From positions 1 to 15,526 of the forward strand of contig JACQTN010000303.1 in the NCBI GenBank assembly GCA_016210785.1: DNA of 15,526 bases. Direction: 5' to 3'. A program made the position numbers and the translations under genes. Shown piece after piece: positions 7,148 to 14,195 of the stretch (position 1 is its first letter; every line of letters begins with the position of its first letter). This DNA comes from Armatimonadota bacterium (GTDB lineage Bacteria > Sysuimicrobiota > Sysuimicrobiia > Sysuimicrobiales > JACQTN01). Under the pieces are notes generated by a model. That model worked only from the letters and a program-made list of their open reading frames with translations, did not search any database and was not told the origin of the DNA.

Positions 7148-8071
7148 ATGAGCCAGTACCTGGTTCACCGCCTCCTGTTCGTCGTCCCCATCCTGCTGGG
7201 GGCGTCGCTGCTGGTGTTCGTGGTGGGGCGTCTCGCTCCCGGCGACCCCGTGCACATCCTCTTCGGCGACATGGCCGATCCCAGGGCGGAAGCGCGCGCC
7301 CGCGCCGAACTGGGGCTGGACCGGCCCATCTGGCAGCAATACCTGCGCTATCTCGGGCGGGCGCTGCGCGGGGACCTGGGCGTCTCCTACGCGTTTCGCG
7401 GGCGCCCCATCTCCGCCATGGTAGGCGATGCCTTTCCCATCACGGTGCAGGTGGGGCTCTCGTCCATCGTGGTTGCCGTCGCGGCGGGGCTGCCGCTGGG
7501 CGTGATCGCGGCGGTGTACCGCGGGTCCGCGGTGGACCGCTTCTCCCGCCTGCTGGCGCTGGCGGGGATGTCGGTGCCGTCCTTCGTGGTGGCCATCGTC
7601 TTCATCCTGGTGCTGGCGGTGCAGCTCCACCTGCTGCCGGTGGGCGGATGGGGGAAGTGGCAGCAGGGCGTGATGCCGGTGCTGGTGCTGGCCCTGCGGC
7701 CCATGGCCTACGTCACGCGCCTGACGCGCACGGCCATGCTGCAGGTCTTCGACGAGGATTACATCCGCACCGCGCGCAGTAAGGGCCTGCCGGAGCGGCT
7801 GGTGGTGCTCAGGCACACGCTGCGCAACGCGGCCATCACCATCCTGACCACCGTGGGCATCGCGCTGAGCCTGGCGCTCACCGGCGGCGTGGTGGTGGAG
7901 AGCGTGTTCGGCATCCCCGGGATGGGCCGCGCCGCGGTGCAGGCGGTCTTCCAGCGCGACTACCCCATGATCCAGGCGGTGGTGCTGCTGTACACCACCA
8001 TCTTCCTGGGCATCAACCTGGTCACCGACCTGCTGTACGCGGTGATGAACCCGCGCATTCGCTACCACTAG
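7148..8071 (+). CDS. Peptide-type ABC transporter permease, DppB/OppB family
   Basis: This is a 307-residue inner-membrane permease that forms one half of a Dpp/Opp-type import channel. The N-terminus MSQYLVHRLLFVVPILLGAS is the usual first membrane segment, followed by the periplasmic loop with LAPGDP and GLDRPIWQQY, both hallmarks of DppB. Further membrane segments lie at about 100-123, 135-160, 175-190, 228-250 and 275-297. The EAA-type loop that contacts the ATPase is at about 204-227 (DYIRTARSKGLPERLVVLRH). It ends NPRIRY, a common DppB ending. It follows binding protein copy 2 by 48 bases; no strong ribosome-binding site is seen. The ATG at 7148 is well placed by family similarity. Confidence 0.95.
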   Translation: MSQYLVHRLLFVVPILLGASLLVFVVGRLAPGDPVHILFGDMADPRAEARARAELGLDRPIWQQYLRYLGRALRGDLGVSYAFRGRPISAMVGDAFPITVQVGLSSIVVAVAAGLPLGVIAAVYRGSAVDRFSRLLALAGMSVPSFVVAIVFILVLAVQLHLLPVGGWGKWQQGVMPVLVLALRPMAYVTRLTRTAMLQVFDEDYIRTARSKGLPERLVVLRHTLRNAAITILTTVGIALSLALTGGVVVESVFGIPGMGRAAVQAVFQRDYPMIQAVVLLYTTIFLGINLVTDLLYAVMNPRIRYH

Positions 8072-8157
8072 GCGCTAGCGACTCCGGCGGCAGGGATGGC
8101 GCGAAGCGCTGCGGAGCCGGTGGATGCGGTGGACCGTGACACATCGCAGAGAGCGCC

Positions 8158-9090
8158 ATGTGCCCGGGCTGGGGTGGGGGGACGAAGGACAACGTGGGCA
8201 GCGGCGCCGTCGCGAAAATCAAAATGCCGGTGACCGGGCCCGTGCCGGTGCGGCGGCGCACCTGGTGGAGGCGGGTGCGGCGCGACCGCCTCACGCTGCT
8301 GGCCGGGGCGGTGCTGGCGCTCACCGTGGCGATGGCGGTGGTGGTGCCCATCGCTTCGCCGTATCCTTATGACTTCCAGGATCTCCTCGGCGTGTTCCAG
8401 ATGCCCAGCCGCGGGCACCCGCTGGGCACCGATCACTACGGCCGCGACCTGCTGACCCGCCTGGCCTTCGGCGGCCGCATCTCGCTCACGGTGGGCGGCA
8501 TGGCGGTGCTGGTGCAGGTGATCGTGGGGCTGGTGGTGGGCGCGGCGTCGGGGTTCTTCGGGGGATGGGTGGACCACGCGCTGATGCGCGTCACCGACGT
8601 TGTCTTCGCCTTCCCCACCCTGCTGTTTGCGATTCTGGTGACGGGCATCCTGGGCGCGTCGCTGCTGAACATCGTGCTGGCGCTGTCCATGGCGGGCTGG
8701 CCGGCCATGGCGCGCACCGTGCGCGCGGAGATCCTGGGGTTGAAGGAGAAGGAGTTCGTGGAGGCGGCGCGGGGCCTGGGCGCCACCAGCCGGCGCATCA
8801 TCGTGCGGCACCTGCTGCCCAACGTGTTCTATCTGGTGGCGGTGCGGGCGTCCCTGGACATCGGCCCCATCATCATCGCAGAGGCGACGCTGAGCTTCCT
8901 GGGTATCGGCATCCAGCCGCCCACGCCGTCGTGGGGTGTGATGATCGCGGACGCCTTCCAGCACATCCGCACTTTCCCCTACCTGGTGCTGGTGCCCAGC
9001 GCCATGTTGTCGGTGACGATTCTCGCCTTCAGCTTCTTCGGCGAAGGGCTGGCGGAGGCGCTGGATCCGCGATTTGGGCGAGCGCGGTAG
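8158..9090 (+). CDS. Peptide-type ABC transporter permease, DppC/OppC family
   Basis: This is the second permease subunit (310 residues from the ATG at 8158). It shows the family's short cytoplasmic N-terminus, first membrane segment (about 45-66), the loop HPLGTDHYGRDLLTRL (87-102), and the EAA loop around 199-222 (EFVEAARGLGATSRRIIVRH). It ends ALDPRFGRAR. The start is uncertain. The 8158 ATG has only a weak purine stretch upstream, and a GTG at 8194 with GAAGGA just before it would give 298 residues; the first 36 residues are not conserved-looking. The last codons and TAG (9067-9090) are identical to a repeat unit copied three more times downstream, which is unusual. No ATPase genes (DppD/DppF type) follow, so the importer must borrow ATPases encoded elsewhere or be incomplete. 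Confidence 0.93.
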   Translation: MCPGWGGGTKDNVGSGAVAKIKMPVTGPVPVRRRTWWRRVRRDRLTLLAGAVLALTVAMAVVVPIASPYPYDFQDLLGVFQMPSRGHPLGTDHYGRDLLTRLAFGGRISLTVGGMAVLVQVIVGLVVGAASGFFGGWVDHALMRVTDVVFAFPTLLFAILVTGILGASLLNIVLALSMAGWPAMARTVRAEILGLKEKEFVEAARGLGATSRRIIVRHLLPNVFYLVAVRASLDIGPIIIAEATLSFLGIGIQPPTPSWGVMIADAFQHIRTFPYLVLVPSAMLSVTILAFSFFGEGLAEALDPRFGRAR

Positions 9091-9298
9091 GGGGGCGCAC
9101 CTTGCAGAAGCGTTGAACGTGCCCCGCGATTTGGCAAAGCGCGGTAGAGCGGCGCACCTTGCAGGAACGTGGAACGTGCCCCGCGATTTGGGCGAGCGCG
9201 GTAGGGTGCGCCGCGATGTTGGCTGGCGCGGTAGGGAGCAGCACTACCCACCAAAGTTGAACGTGCCAGCACCTTGCAGGAGAGGTCGAACGTGCCCC
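9067..9298. repeat. Tandem repeat array (57-base period) beginning in the 3' end of the DppC gene
   Basis: A 24-base core (starting CCGCGATTTG and ending GCGCGGTAG) occurs at 9067-9090, 9124-9147, 9181-9204 (identical to the first) and 9211-9234 (diverged). The first two spacers are 33 bases each and match at about 28 positions, giving a 57-base unit; the third spacer is cut to six bases. The 11-mer GCACCTTGCAG recurs at 9097, 9154 and 9269. GAACGTGCC recurs at 9115, 9172, 9259 and 9288. Each core has CCGCG/CGCGG ends able to form a hairpin. The first core encodes PRFGRAR and the stop of the permease. The period is a multiple of three, so the following two copies stay in the permease frame, each ending in TAG. 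The rest of the gap up to the next gene (9299-9372) shows nothing further. Confidence 0.9.
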
Positions 9299-9372
9299 CG
9301 CGGTGGCGGCGGGGGTGAGCCAGCGCCCCGGCGAACGGCGGCTGTTGCCTGCTCTGGCCCGCGACAGCATTA

Positions 9373-9403
9373 GTGTGTATAATCATGGCTGAATGTTACA
9401 CAC
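9373..9403 (+). promoter_or_regulatory. Promoter and probable operator of the toxin-antitoxin operon
   Basis: A perfect -10 box TATAAT lies at 9378-9383. No good -35 is seen at the right distance (TGGCCC at 9355-9360 is poor), so the promoter may depend on an activator or simply be weak. GTGTGTA (9373-9379) and TACACAC (9397-9403) form a perfect 7-bp inverted repeat with a 17-base spacer. The left arm overlaps the -10 box, the expected place for autorepression by a ribbon-helix-helix antitoxin. A 7-bp inverted repeat alone could arise by chance; its position makes it credible. Confidence 0.6.
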
Positions 9404-9423
9404 CACTGACGAAGGGGTGTTCC

Positions 9424-9627
9424 GTGCTAGCCCGGAAGAATCTCGTGGTCGACGCGAAGAAGGTGCGGCGGCTCGCGGCGCTGTTGCGGACCAGCGAGTC
9501 GGAGGCCGTGCGGCATGCCGTCGACACGTTCCTGTTGGAGTCCAGGATCCTGGCGGCCGCGGCCCGGATTCGCGCCCGCGGGACGTTTCGGGATCCCTTC
9601 GGCCGGGACCCGCGGCGGAACCGGTAG
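9424..9627 (+). CDS. Probable VapB-like antitoxin (ribbon-helix-helix type)
   Basis: This is a small basic protein of 67 residues from the GTG at 9424, chosen because GAAGGGG lies at 9411-9417. An ATG at 9385 would place the start within the operator, about two bases after the TATAAT box, so I reject it. The N-terminal half (ARKNLVVDAKKVRRLAALL, then RTSESEAVRHAVDTFL) reads as a beta strand followed by two helices, the layout of ribbon-helix-helix antitoxins with SEAVRHAVD as the second helix. The Arg-rich C-terminal half would bind and block the toxin. It precedes a PIN-domain gene by 19 bases, the normal antitoxin-toxin order. It would neutralise the toxin and repress its own promoter. Family assignment rests on layout and context more than on strong sequence identity. 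Confidence 0.75.
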   Translation: MLARKNLVVDAKKVRRLAALLRTSESEAVRHAVDTFLLESRILAAAARIRARGTFRDPFGRDPRRNR

Positions 9628-9646
9628 CCGGCACCGCGGGGCCCGC

Positions 9647-10078
9647 ATGACCCTTGTCCTTCCCGACACGTCTGTTTGGGTCACGCTTTTTCGGCGGGGC
9701 GAGGCGTGGCCATTTGTCGGGCACGGACTGCGCACCGGCGCCGTCAGACTCTGCAGCGTCGTGGCGTGTGAGTTGTATGCTGGCGCCGGGAGCCTGGGGG
9801 ACAAGCGGGACGTTGACAGCATCTGTCGCGACTTCTCGACGGCGGGCTGGATCGTCACGCCTTCGTTCGAGTCCTGGCGTAGGGCCGGTATCCTCATGGA
9901 GCGCTACGGCAGGCTTCATGGGCGGGTTGAACCCCGCGTCCACCTGAACGACGCGCTCATCCTCTTGTGTGCGGTGGGTCTGCGAGCCACAGTGTTGACG
10001 TGGAATGTGGGCCATATGGATCAGTGGAACCGGATGCTGCCGAAGCGTCACAGGGTGCCGGTGAGGAGTCCCGCATAG
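9647..10078 (+). CDS. PIN-domain ribonuclease toxin (VapC family)
   Basis: This is a 143-residue PIN-domain protein. VapC toxins are Mg-dependent endoribonucleases that cut tRNA or rRNA and arrest growth when freed from their antitoxin. The acidic active-site residues are present: Asp7 in LPDTSVW, Glu42 in ACELYAG and Asp102 in LNDALI. The usual fourth position is Asn120 (LTWNVGHM), a common variant in this family. The ATG at 9647 follows the antitoxin stop by 19 bases; upstream there is only a GC-rich ribosome-binding site (GCGGGG). Length is normal for VapC. The module lies beside the repeat array and between two metabolic gene groups, suggesting it arrived separately from them. Confidence 0.9.
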   Translation: MTLVLPDTSVWVTLFRRGEAWPFVGHGLRTGAVRLCSVVACELYAGAGSLGDKRDVDSICRDFSTAGWIVTPSFESWRRAGILMERYGRLHGRVEPRVHLNDALILLCAVGLRATVLTWNVGHMDQWNRMLPKRHRVPVRSPA

Positions 10079-10104
10079 CGGGAGTGACCGGAGGACACCA
10101 TCGC

Positions 10105-11136
10105 ATGGCATCGCAGATCCGTTACGGCTTGAGCCTTCCCAACCGAGGCGTCACCTTCGGCGCCGGGACACCCGACCAGTTCCTGGTCATGGCCGAGACC
10201 GCGGAAGCGTCGGGCTACTTCGACGCCGTCTTCACTGGCGACAGCCTGATCGCCAAACCGCGGCTGGACTGCATCGTCCTGCTGAGCGCCGTCGCCTCCC
10301 GCACCCGTCGTGTCCTGCTGGGCACCTCCTGCATGGCCAGCTTCATCTTCCGCCATCCCATCGTGCTGGCCAACCAGTGGGCGGCCCTCGACCAGGTCTC
10401 CGGTGGACGCACGTACCTGGTCGCCTGCATGGGCGGTGGGCCTACGGCGCGGGCCGGCGCCCCGCGGAGCCCCAGCGGGGCCAGGTGGCAGATCGAGTTC
10501 GACGCCATGGGGATGACGACAAAGGAACGCGCCGGCCGCATGGTGGAGGGTATGGAGATCCTGCGGAGGCTGTGGACCGAAAACGAGGTCACCCACGAGG
10601 GGAAGTACTACCGGTTCGAGAGGGTGGCCCTGGACGTGAAACCGCTGCAGCGTTCCTGCCCCATCGCCATCGCCAGCAACCCGCGGCCGCCCTACGCCAC
10701 GGAGGCAGACATCGAGCGCGCGTTCCGCAGGGTGGCCCGCATCGGCGACGGCTGGCAGATCGACCACGGGACCCCGGAGGAGTTCGGCGCCCGCTGGCGG
10801 CGCATCCTGGGCTACGCGAAGGAGTACGGCCGCGCCGACCAGGTGCGCACCAGCATGATCCACCTGTACGTGAACATCCAGCGCGACCGCGAGGCGGCCT
10901 TCGCGGAGGGCCGGAAGTTCTACGAGACCTACCACAAGGGGACGTTTCCTGAGGAGTTCCTGCGGGTTCGTCTCACCTACGGCACGCCGGAGGACGTGGT
11001 GGCCCGTATCCGGCAGTTCGAAGCCGCGGGGTGCAACCTGCCCATCATCCGGTTCGCGTCGTGGGACCAGATGGGGCAGATGCGCCTGGCGCTGCAGGAG
11101 GTCATGCCGCGGCTCGGGGAGGGTCGCGCGGCGTAG
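10105..11136 (+). CDS. Luciferase-like (LLM class) flavin- or F420-dependent oxidoreductase
   Basis: This 343-residue enzyme has the bacterial-luciferase TIM-barrel fold. Family members use reduced FMN or coenzyme F420 to oxidise or reduce small organic molecules. The ATG at 10105 has GGAGGA at 10090-10095. The pattern is clear: YGLSLPNRG at the start; ETAEASGYFDAVFTGDS (31-47); RRVLLGTSCM (69-77); HPIVLANQWAALDQVSGGR (84-102), the family's typical helix; TTKERAGRMVEGMEILRRLW (138-157); then GKYYRF. The late part (GTPEDVVARIRQFEAAGCN) is also family-typical. The FMN or F420 choice cannot be made by eye. It sits 67 bases before the Pht5-like gene in the same direction, so the two may form an operon acting on one aromatic or amide substrate. 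The upstream toxin gene ends 26 bases before it. Confidence 0.92.
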   Translation: MASQIRYGLSLPNRGVTFGAGTPDQFLVMAETAEASGYFDAVFTGDSLIAKPRLDCIVLLSAVASRTRRVLLGTSCMASFIFRHPIVLANQWAALDQVSGGRTYLVACMGGGPTARAGAPRSPSGARWQIEFDAMGMTTKERAGRMVEGMEILRRLWTENEVTHEGKYYRFERVALDVKPLQRSCPIAIASNPRPPYATEADIERAFRRVARIGDGWQIDHGTPEEFGARWRRILGYAKEYGRADQVRTSMIHLYVNIQRDREAAFAEGRKFYETYHKGTFPEEFLRVRLTYGTPEDVVARIRQFEAAGCNLPIIRFASWDQMGQMRLALQEVMPRLGEGRAA

Positions 11137-11203
11137 GTGACGCGCTGCGGGCGGCGTAGCCACTCTCGTTTGTGCGGTAGATTCCCGCGTTGGGGAGGCA
11201 TAG

Positions 11204-12151
11204 ATGGCCCGCATCTCGCTGGTCCTGGCCCTGGAAGACTACGACCGCACCCACGCCCTCATCGAGGAGACGGTGCGGCCGGAGGGCATCGACCTGGTGC
11301 CCATTGTGGTGGGGTCCAGCGAGCGTCACGCGCGCACGCTGCGCGGCGAGTTCGACGCCGCGGAGATGTCACTCTCCCAGTACATCATGGCGAAGAGCCG
11401 CGGCGCGGACATGACCGCCATCCCCGTCTTCCCGCGCCGGCTGTTCAGCCACGCCTGCGTCTACGTTCACACGGGGAGCAACATCACCCAGCCCCAGGAC
11501 CTGGTGGGACGCCGCATCGGCACCAGCAACTTCCAGTTCACCATGGCCGTGGTGGCGCGCGGGGACCTGCACCACCACTACGGGGTGCGCATGACGGAGG
11601 TCACCTGGGTCACCGTGGCGGAGGAACTCGTGCCGTTCACCCCGCCGCCGGGCGTGCGCATCGAGCACCGGCCGGGCGGCAACCTCAACGCCATGGTGGA
11701 CTCCGGGGAAGTGGACGCGCACATCTATCCCGACGTGATCCCGCCGTACGAGCGGGGCTCGCCGGGCGTGCGGCGTCTGTTCCCCAACTTTCCCGAGTGG
11801 GACCGGCGCTACTACGAGAAGACTGGCGTGTACCCCATCATGCACCTGGTGGCCATCCGCGACGACGTGCACCGGCGCCACCCGTGGGTAGCGCGCAGCC
11901 TGTGGAGGGCCTTCGAGGAGGCCAAGCGCCGGGCGCTGGAGCACCTCAGCCATCCCTTCAACGTCAGCCTGGCCTGGGGGCGATGGCTGCTGGAGGAGGA
12001 GCGGGCCGTCTTCGGCCGGGACCCGTACCCCTACGATCTCAGCGAAGGGAACCGGCGGAGCCTGGAGATGATGATGCGCTACCAGATAGAGCAGGGGCTG
12101 CTAGAGGAGCCGCTGCCCCTGGAGGCGCTGTTCGCCGTCACGGCGCCGTAA
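11204..12151 (+). CDS. 4,5-dihydroxyphthalate decarboxylase (Pht5)-like / periplasmic-binding-fold protein
   Basis: This 315-residue protein resembles the family annotated as 4,5-dihydroxyphthalate decarboxylase, whose fold is that of NMT1/SsuA-type solute-binding proteins. Supporting features are the opening LALEDYDRTHAL, FDAAEMSLSQYIMAKSRG (50-67), IPVFPRRLFSHACVYVHTGS (73-92), QDLVGRRIGT (98-107), then the YGV and GEVDAHIYPDVIPP segments. It has no signal peptide, so it acts in the cytoplasm, which favours an enzyme over a transport receptor. The ATG at 11204 is preceded by GGGGAGG at 11192-11198. The upstream flavoprotein gene runs the same way, giving an oxygenation-decarboxylation pair by context. 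Many members of this family are untested, so decarboxylation of a phthalate-like compound is only a family-based guess. Confidence 0.8.
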   Translation: MARISLVLALEDYDRTHALIEETVRPEGIDLVPIVVGSSERHARTLRGEFDAAEMSLSQYIMAKSRGADMTAIPVFPRRLFSHACVYVHTGSNITQPQDLVGRRIGTSNFQFTMAVVARGDLHHHYGVRMTEVTWVTVAEELVPFTPPPGVRIEHRPGGNLNAMVDSGEVDAHIYPDVIPPYERGSPGVRRLFPNFPEWDRRYYEKTGVYPIMHLVAIRDDVHRRHPWVARSLWRAFEEAKRRALEHLSHPFNVSLAWGRWLLEEERAVFGRDPYPYDLSEGNRRSLEMMMRYQIEQGLLEEPLPLEALFAVTAP

Positions 12152-12237
12152 TCGCTACTATGCGCTGGCCTGCCCTCGGTCCTCCGGGGGGACGTCACCC
12201 TTCCGCCCGCCTCACCCGTCGTTGAGGTGGGACGGCC

Positions 12238-12252
12238 GCCGGGAATCCCGGC
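12238..12252. terminator. Short GC-rich palindrome between convergent genes, possible terminator
   Basis: GCCGGGA and TCCCGGC flank a single base, leaving a 5-bp GC stem with a five-base loop. It lies between the stop of the Pht5-like gene (12151) and the stop of the convergent hydrolase (12266). No T-tract follows on either strand, so intrinsic termination is uncertain. Nothing else is seen in this 114-base gap. Confidence 0.35.
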
Positions 12253-12265
12253 CAGCCGCGGGAGT

Positions 12266-14089
12266 TCACGTTCCGGGAATCACAGGGAGCACGATGTGCG
12301 AGGGATAGTCCCGGCTGTGGTGGATGGTGTTCGTCGCGATCTCGACGCGCCGGTGTTGCCCGATGGGTTCCCCTGTGTTTGGATTCACCTCAAAGCGCGG
12401 CCAGTTGCTGCTGGAGATGTCCACCCGGATGCGGTGGCCGGGGGCAAAGAAGAGACTGGTCGGCGGCAACTGCACGCGCAGTTCCACGACCTCGCCGGGG
12501 CGCAGGAACTCGGGGCGGGTCCAGGAGTTGCGGTAGCGGGCGCGCATGATCCCGTCGGTGACATTCAGCGCCACGCCGTCCGGGAAATCCGGATTGGGCG
12601 GGTGGACGTCCACCAGCTTGACGCTGAAGTCGGTGTCAGGCGCGCTGGATGAGACGTACAGCACCGCTTCGATCGGCCCGGTCACCTCGATGCCCTCGTT
12701 GAGCGGTGGTGTTTGAAACACGACCACGTCGGAGCGGCTGCTCAGCGGCATGCCGTCCCTGTGTCCGAGCGCGGCGCGCGCTCGCTGGTCGTAGGCGCCC
12801 GGCTCCATCTTCAATCCGAACATGGAGGAGATGGGTCCGCCCACCGTGGGCACCGGGTCGAGCGGGTTGAAGCGGTACCCGGTTGACTCGCGCTCCGCGG
12901 ACGGCGGCGCCGGGCTCAGGATGCCATCCCCGTGGAAGTAGTAGGGTGCGTACCGCGTGCGCGCCAGCGGCCACTCCTGTTCATACCGCCAGCGCCCGCC
13001 CACGTCCACCGTGCCGTGGGGCTGGCTCCGCACCCACCGGCCGCTGCCGCTGCCCATGACGAAGATCCGTACCGGCGGTTCGTCCAGGATGCCGGTGTCG
13101 ATCCCCCGCAGCACCTGGTCGAACCAGGCGACCTGCAGCTCGTCGCCCTCGACGGTTGACTCCGGGCCAAAGTACGCCTCCCCCGCGGTAGGGACGTCCG
13201 ACGTCTGCGCGCCGTGCGTCCAGGGCCCGAAGATCAGCTTCACCGGGCTCTTCATGCGCCGGCGCAATTCTTGATAGGCCCACGAGGTGACGTGGGCGTG
13301 AGAGTCGTACCAGGAGCCCACCAGGTAGACCGGGATGTCCGGGTACCTGTCCCAGGAGTTCTCGATGTACCGGCCGGGCTGCATCCACCACTCGTCCAGC
13401 TCGCCCCGCGTGCTGATGTTCATCACGAAGCGCTCGTAGTCCGGCAGGTGGCGAAGCGGTGACAACCCCGGCCGCAGCGGCATCCGCGCAATCCACTCCT
13501 GCACGCGCGCGCTTGCCTCTTCCAGGACTGCGCGGAGGCCCGGGTCGCGCAGCGCGGCATGGCTCTGCGCCGCCTGGTGGAAGGCCCAGGCCACCATGGT
13601 CAGGCGCAGCACGCCGCCCTGCCGGAGCCGGCCGTTGTGGTGGTTGGAAAATCCCTGGCGGATGAACTGCACGGCGAGATGCGGGGGGCCGCTCATGGCC
13701 AGGCTGGCCTGGTTCATGGCCGTGTACGAAGTGCCCGTGCTCGCGATCCTCCCGTTGCACCAGGGCTGCCGGCCGATCCACTCGCAGGTGTCGTAGCCGT
13801 CGGCAACGTCCGCCGCGCCGAAGGGATCGTGCTCGCCCTCCGATTCGTAGCGGCCGCGCACATCCTGCAAGACGCCGGCGTACCCGCGGCGGGCAAAGAA
13901 GTAGAAGCGCTGCGCGCGGATGGCGCTCGTGCGATCGTAGGGAGTGCGCTCAAGGATGACCGGGAGCGGTTGCGTCAGCCGCTGGCTGCCCTCTGCGGGG
14001 AAGTAGACGTCGGCGGCGAGCCGCAGGCCGTCCCGCATGGGGATCATGACCTGGGGCTCAACGATCACGTCAAAATGTCTGCGTGCCAC
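12266..14089 (-). CDS. CocE/NonD family alpha/beta hydrolase (X-Pro dipeptidyl-peptidase-like)
   Basis: This is a 607-residue serine hydrolase of the cocaine-esterase / X-Pro dipeptidyl-peptidase (S15) superfamily. Members cleave esters, amides or acyl-peptides such as cephalosporin esters and glutaryl-7-ACA. The GTG at 14089 is chosen because GGGAGGA ends seven bases upstream (14103-14097); the open frame extends further upstream but lacks family sequence. The catalytic residues are visible: Ser121 in GTSYT, Asp262 in GSWYDSHA and His292 in FGPWTHG. Early motifs (MRDGLRLAADVYFP, about 19-32; RGYAGVLQDVRGRYESEGE, about 68-86) are typical. The C-terminal third, from about residue 350, matches the jelly-roll PepX_C domain (VTGPIEAVLYVSSSAPDTDF; SSSNWPRF). 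No signal peptide is seen. It is convergent with the Pht5-like gene and divergent from the secreted repeat protein. The natural substrate is unknown. Confidence 0.93.
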   Translation of the reverse strand: MARRHFDVIVEPQVMIPMRDGLRLAADVYFPAEGSQRLTQPLPVILERTPYDRTSAIRAQRFYFFARRGYAGVLQDVRGRYESEGEHDPFGAADVADGYDTCEWIGRQPWCNGRIASTGTSYTAMNQASLAMSGPPHLAVQFIRQGFSNHHNGRLRQGGVLRLTMVAWAFHQAAQSHAALRDPGLRAVLEEASARVQEWIARMPLRPGLSPLRHLPDYERFVMNISTRGELDEWWMQPGRYIENSWDRYPDIPVYLVGSWYDSHAHVTSWAYQELRRRMKSPVKLIFGPWTHGAQTSDVPTAGEAYFGPESTVEGDELQVAWFDQVLRGIDTGILDEPPVRIFVMGSGSGRWVRSQPHGTVDVGGRWRYEQEWPLARTRYAPYYFHGDGILSPAPPSAERESTGYRFNPLDPVPTVGGPISSMFGLKMEPGAYDQRARAALGHRDGMPLSSRSDVVVFQTPPLNEGIEVTGPIEAVLYVSSSAPDTDFSVKLVDVHPPNPDFPDGVALNVTDGIMRARYRNSWTRPEFLRPGEVVELRVQLPPTSLFFAPGHRIRVDISSSNWPRFEVNPNTGEPIGQHRRVEIATNTIHHSRDYPSHIVLPVIPGT

Positions 14090-14195
14090 GCGGCGGTCCT
14101 CCCTTCCACCCGTTGTGGGAAGGAGCATTCGGCAGGAGAGGCACGCTCTCCCCCGAAGGTCCAAGCAACTTTCGGACATGGGGGGAGGGCGGACC
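14090..14195. promoter_or_regulatory. Divergent intergenic region with two inverted repeats
   Basis: These 106 bases lie between the divergent hydrolase and secreted-protein genes. One inverted repeat pairs CCTTCC (14102-14107) with GGAAGG (14118-14123), extended by AC/GT past a one-base bulge; it overlaps the hydrolase ribosome-binding site. A second pairs GGAGAG (14135-14140) with CTCTCC (14146-14151). No clear -35/-10 is evident. Either repeat may be an operator or an RNA hairpin controlling translation; neither is proven. Confidence 0.4.

Noticed and set aside
8072..8157. Possible structured element between the two permease genes (CTCCG ... CGGAG)
   Set aside because: The stem is short and interrupted, with a long loop; such pairings are frequent in sequence this rich in GC.
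9067..9298. CRISPR array
   Set aside because: The spacers are themselves repeated and not unique, the number of units is small and irregular, and no cas gene is present.
9074..9373. Plus-strand frame of about 99 residues over the repeat array
   Set aside because: Its periodic Arg/Gly-rich sequence comes from the repeats; its start lies inside the permease gene and no ribosome-binding site is seen.
8979..9386. Long minus-strand open frame with 19-residue periodic sequence (YRALPNRG-like repeats)
   Set aside because: It is produced by the 57-base DNA repeat being read on the other strand and by the permease gene beneath it. It has no ribosome-binding site and no homology I recognise.
9385..9627. 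Longer antitoxin starting at ATG 9385
   Set aside because: This start lies only two bases after the TATAAT box, at about the expected transcription start, and has no ribosome-binding site, whereas GTG 9424 has GAAGGGG at proper spacing.
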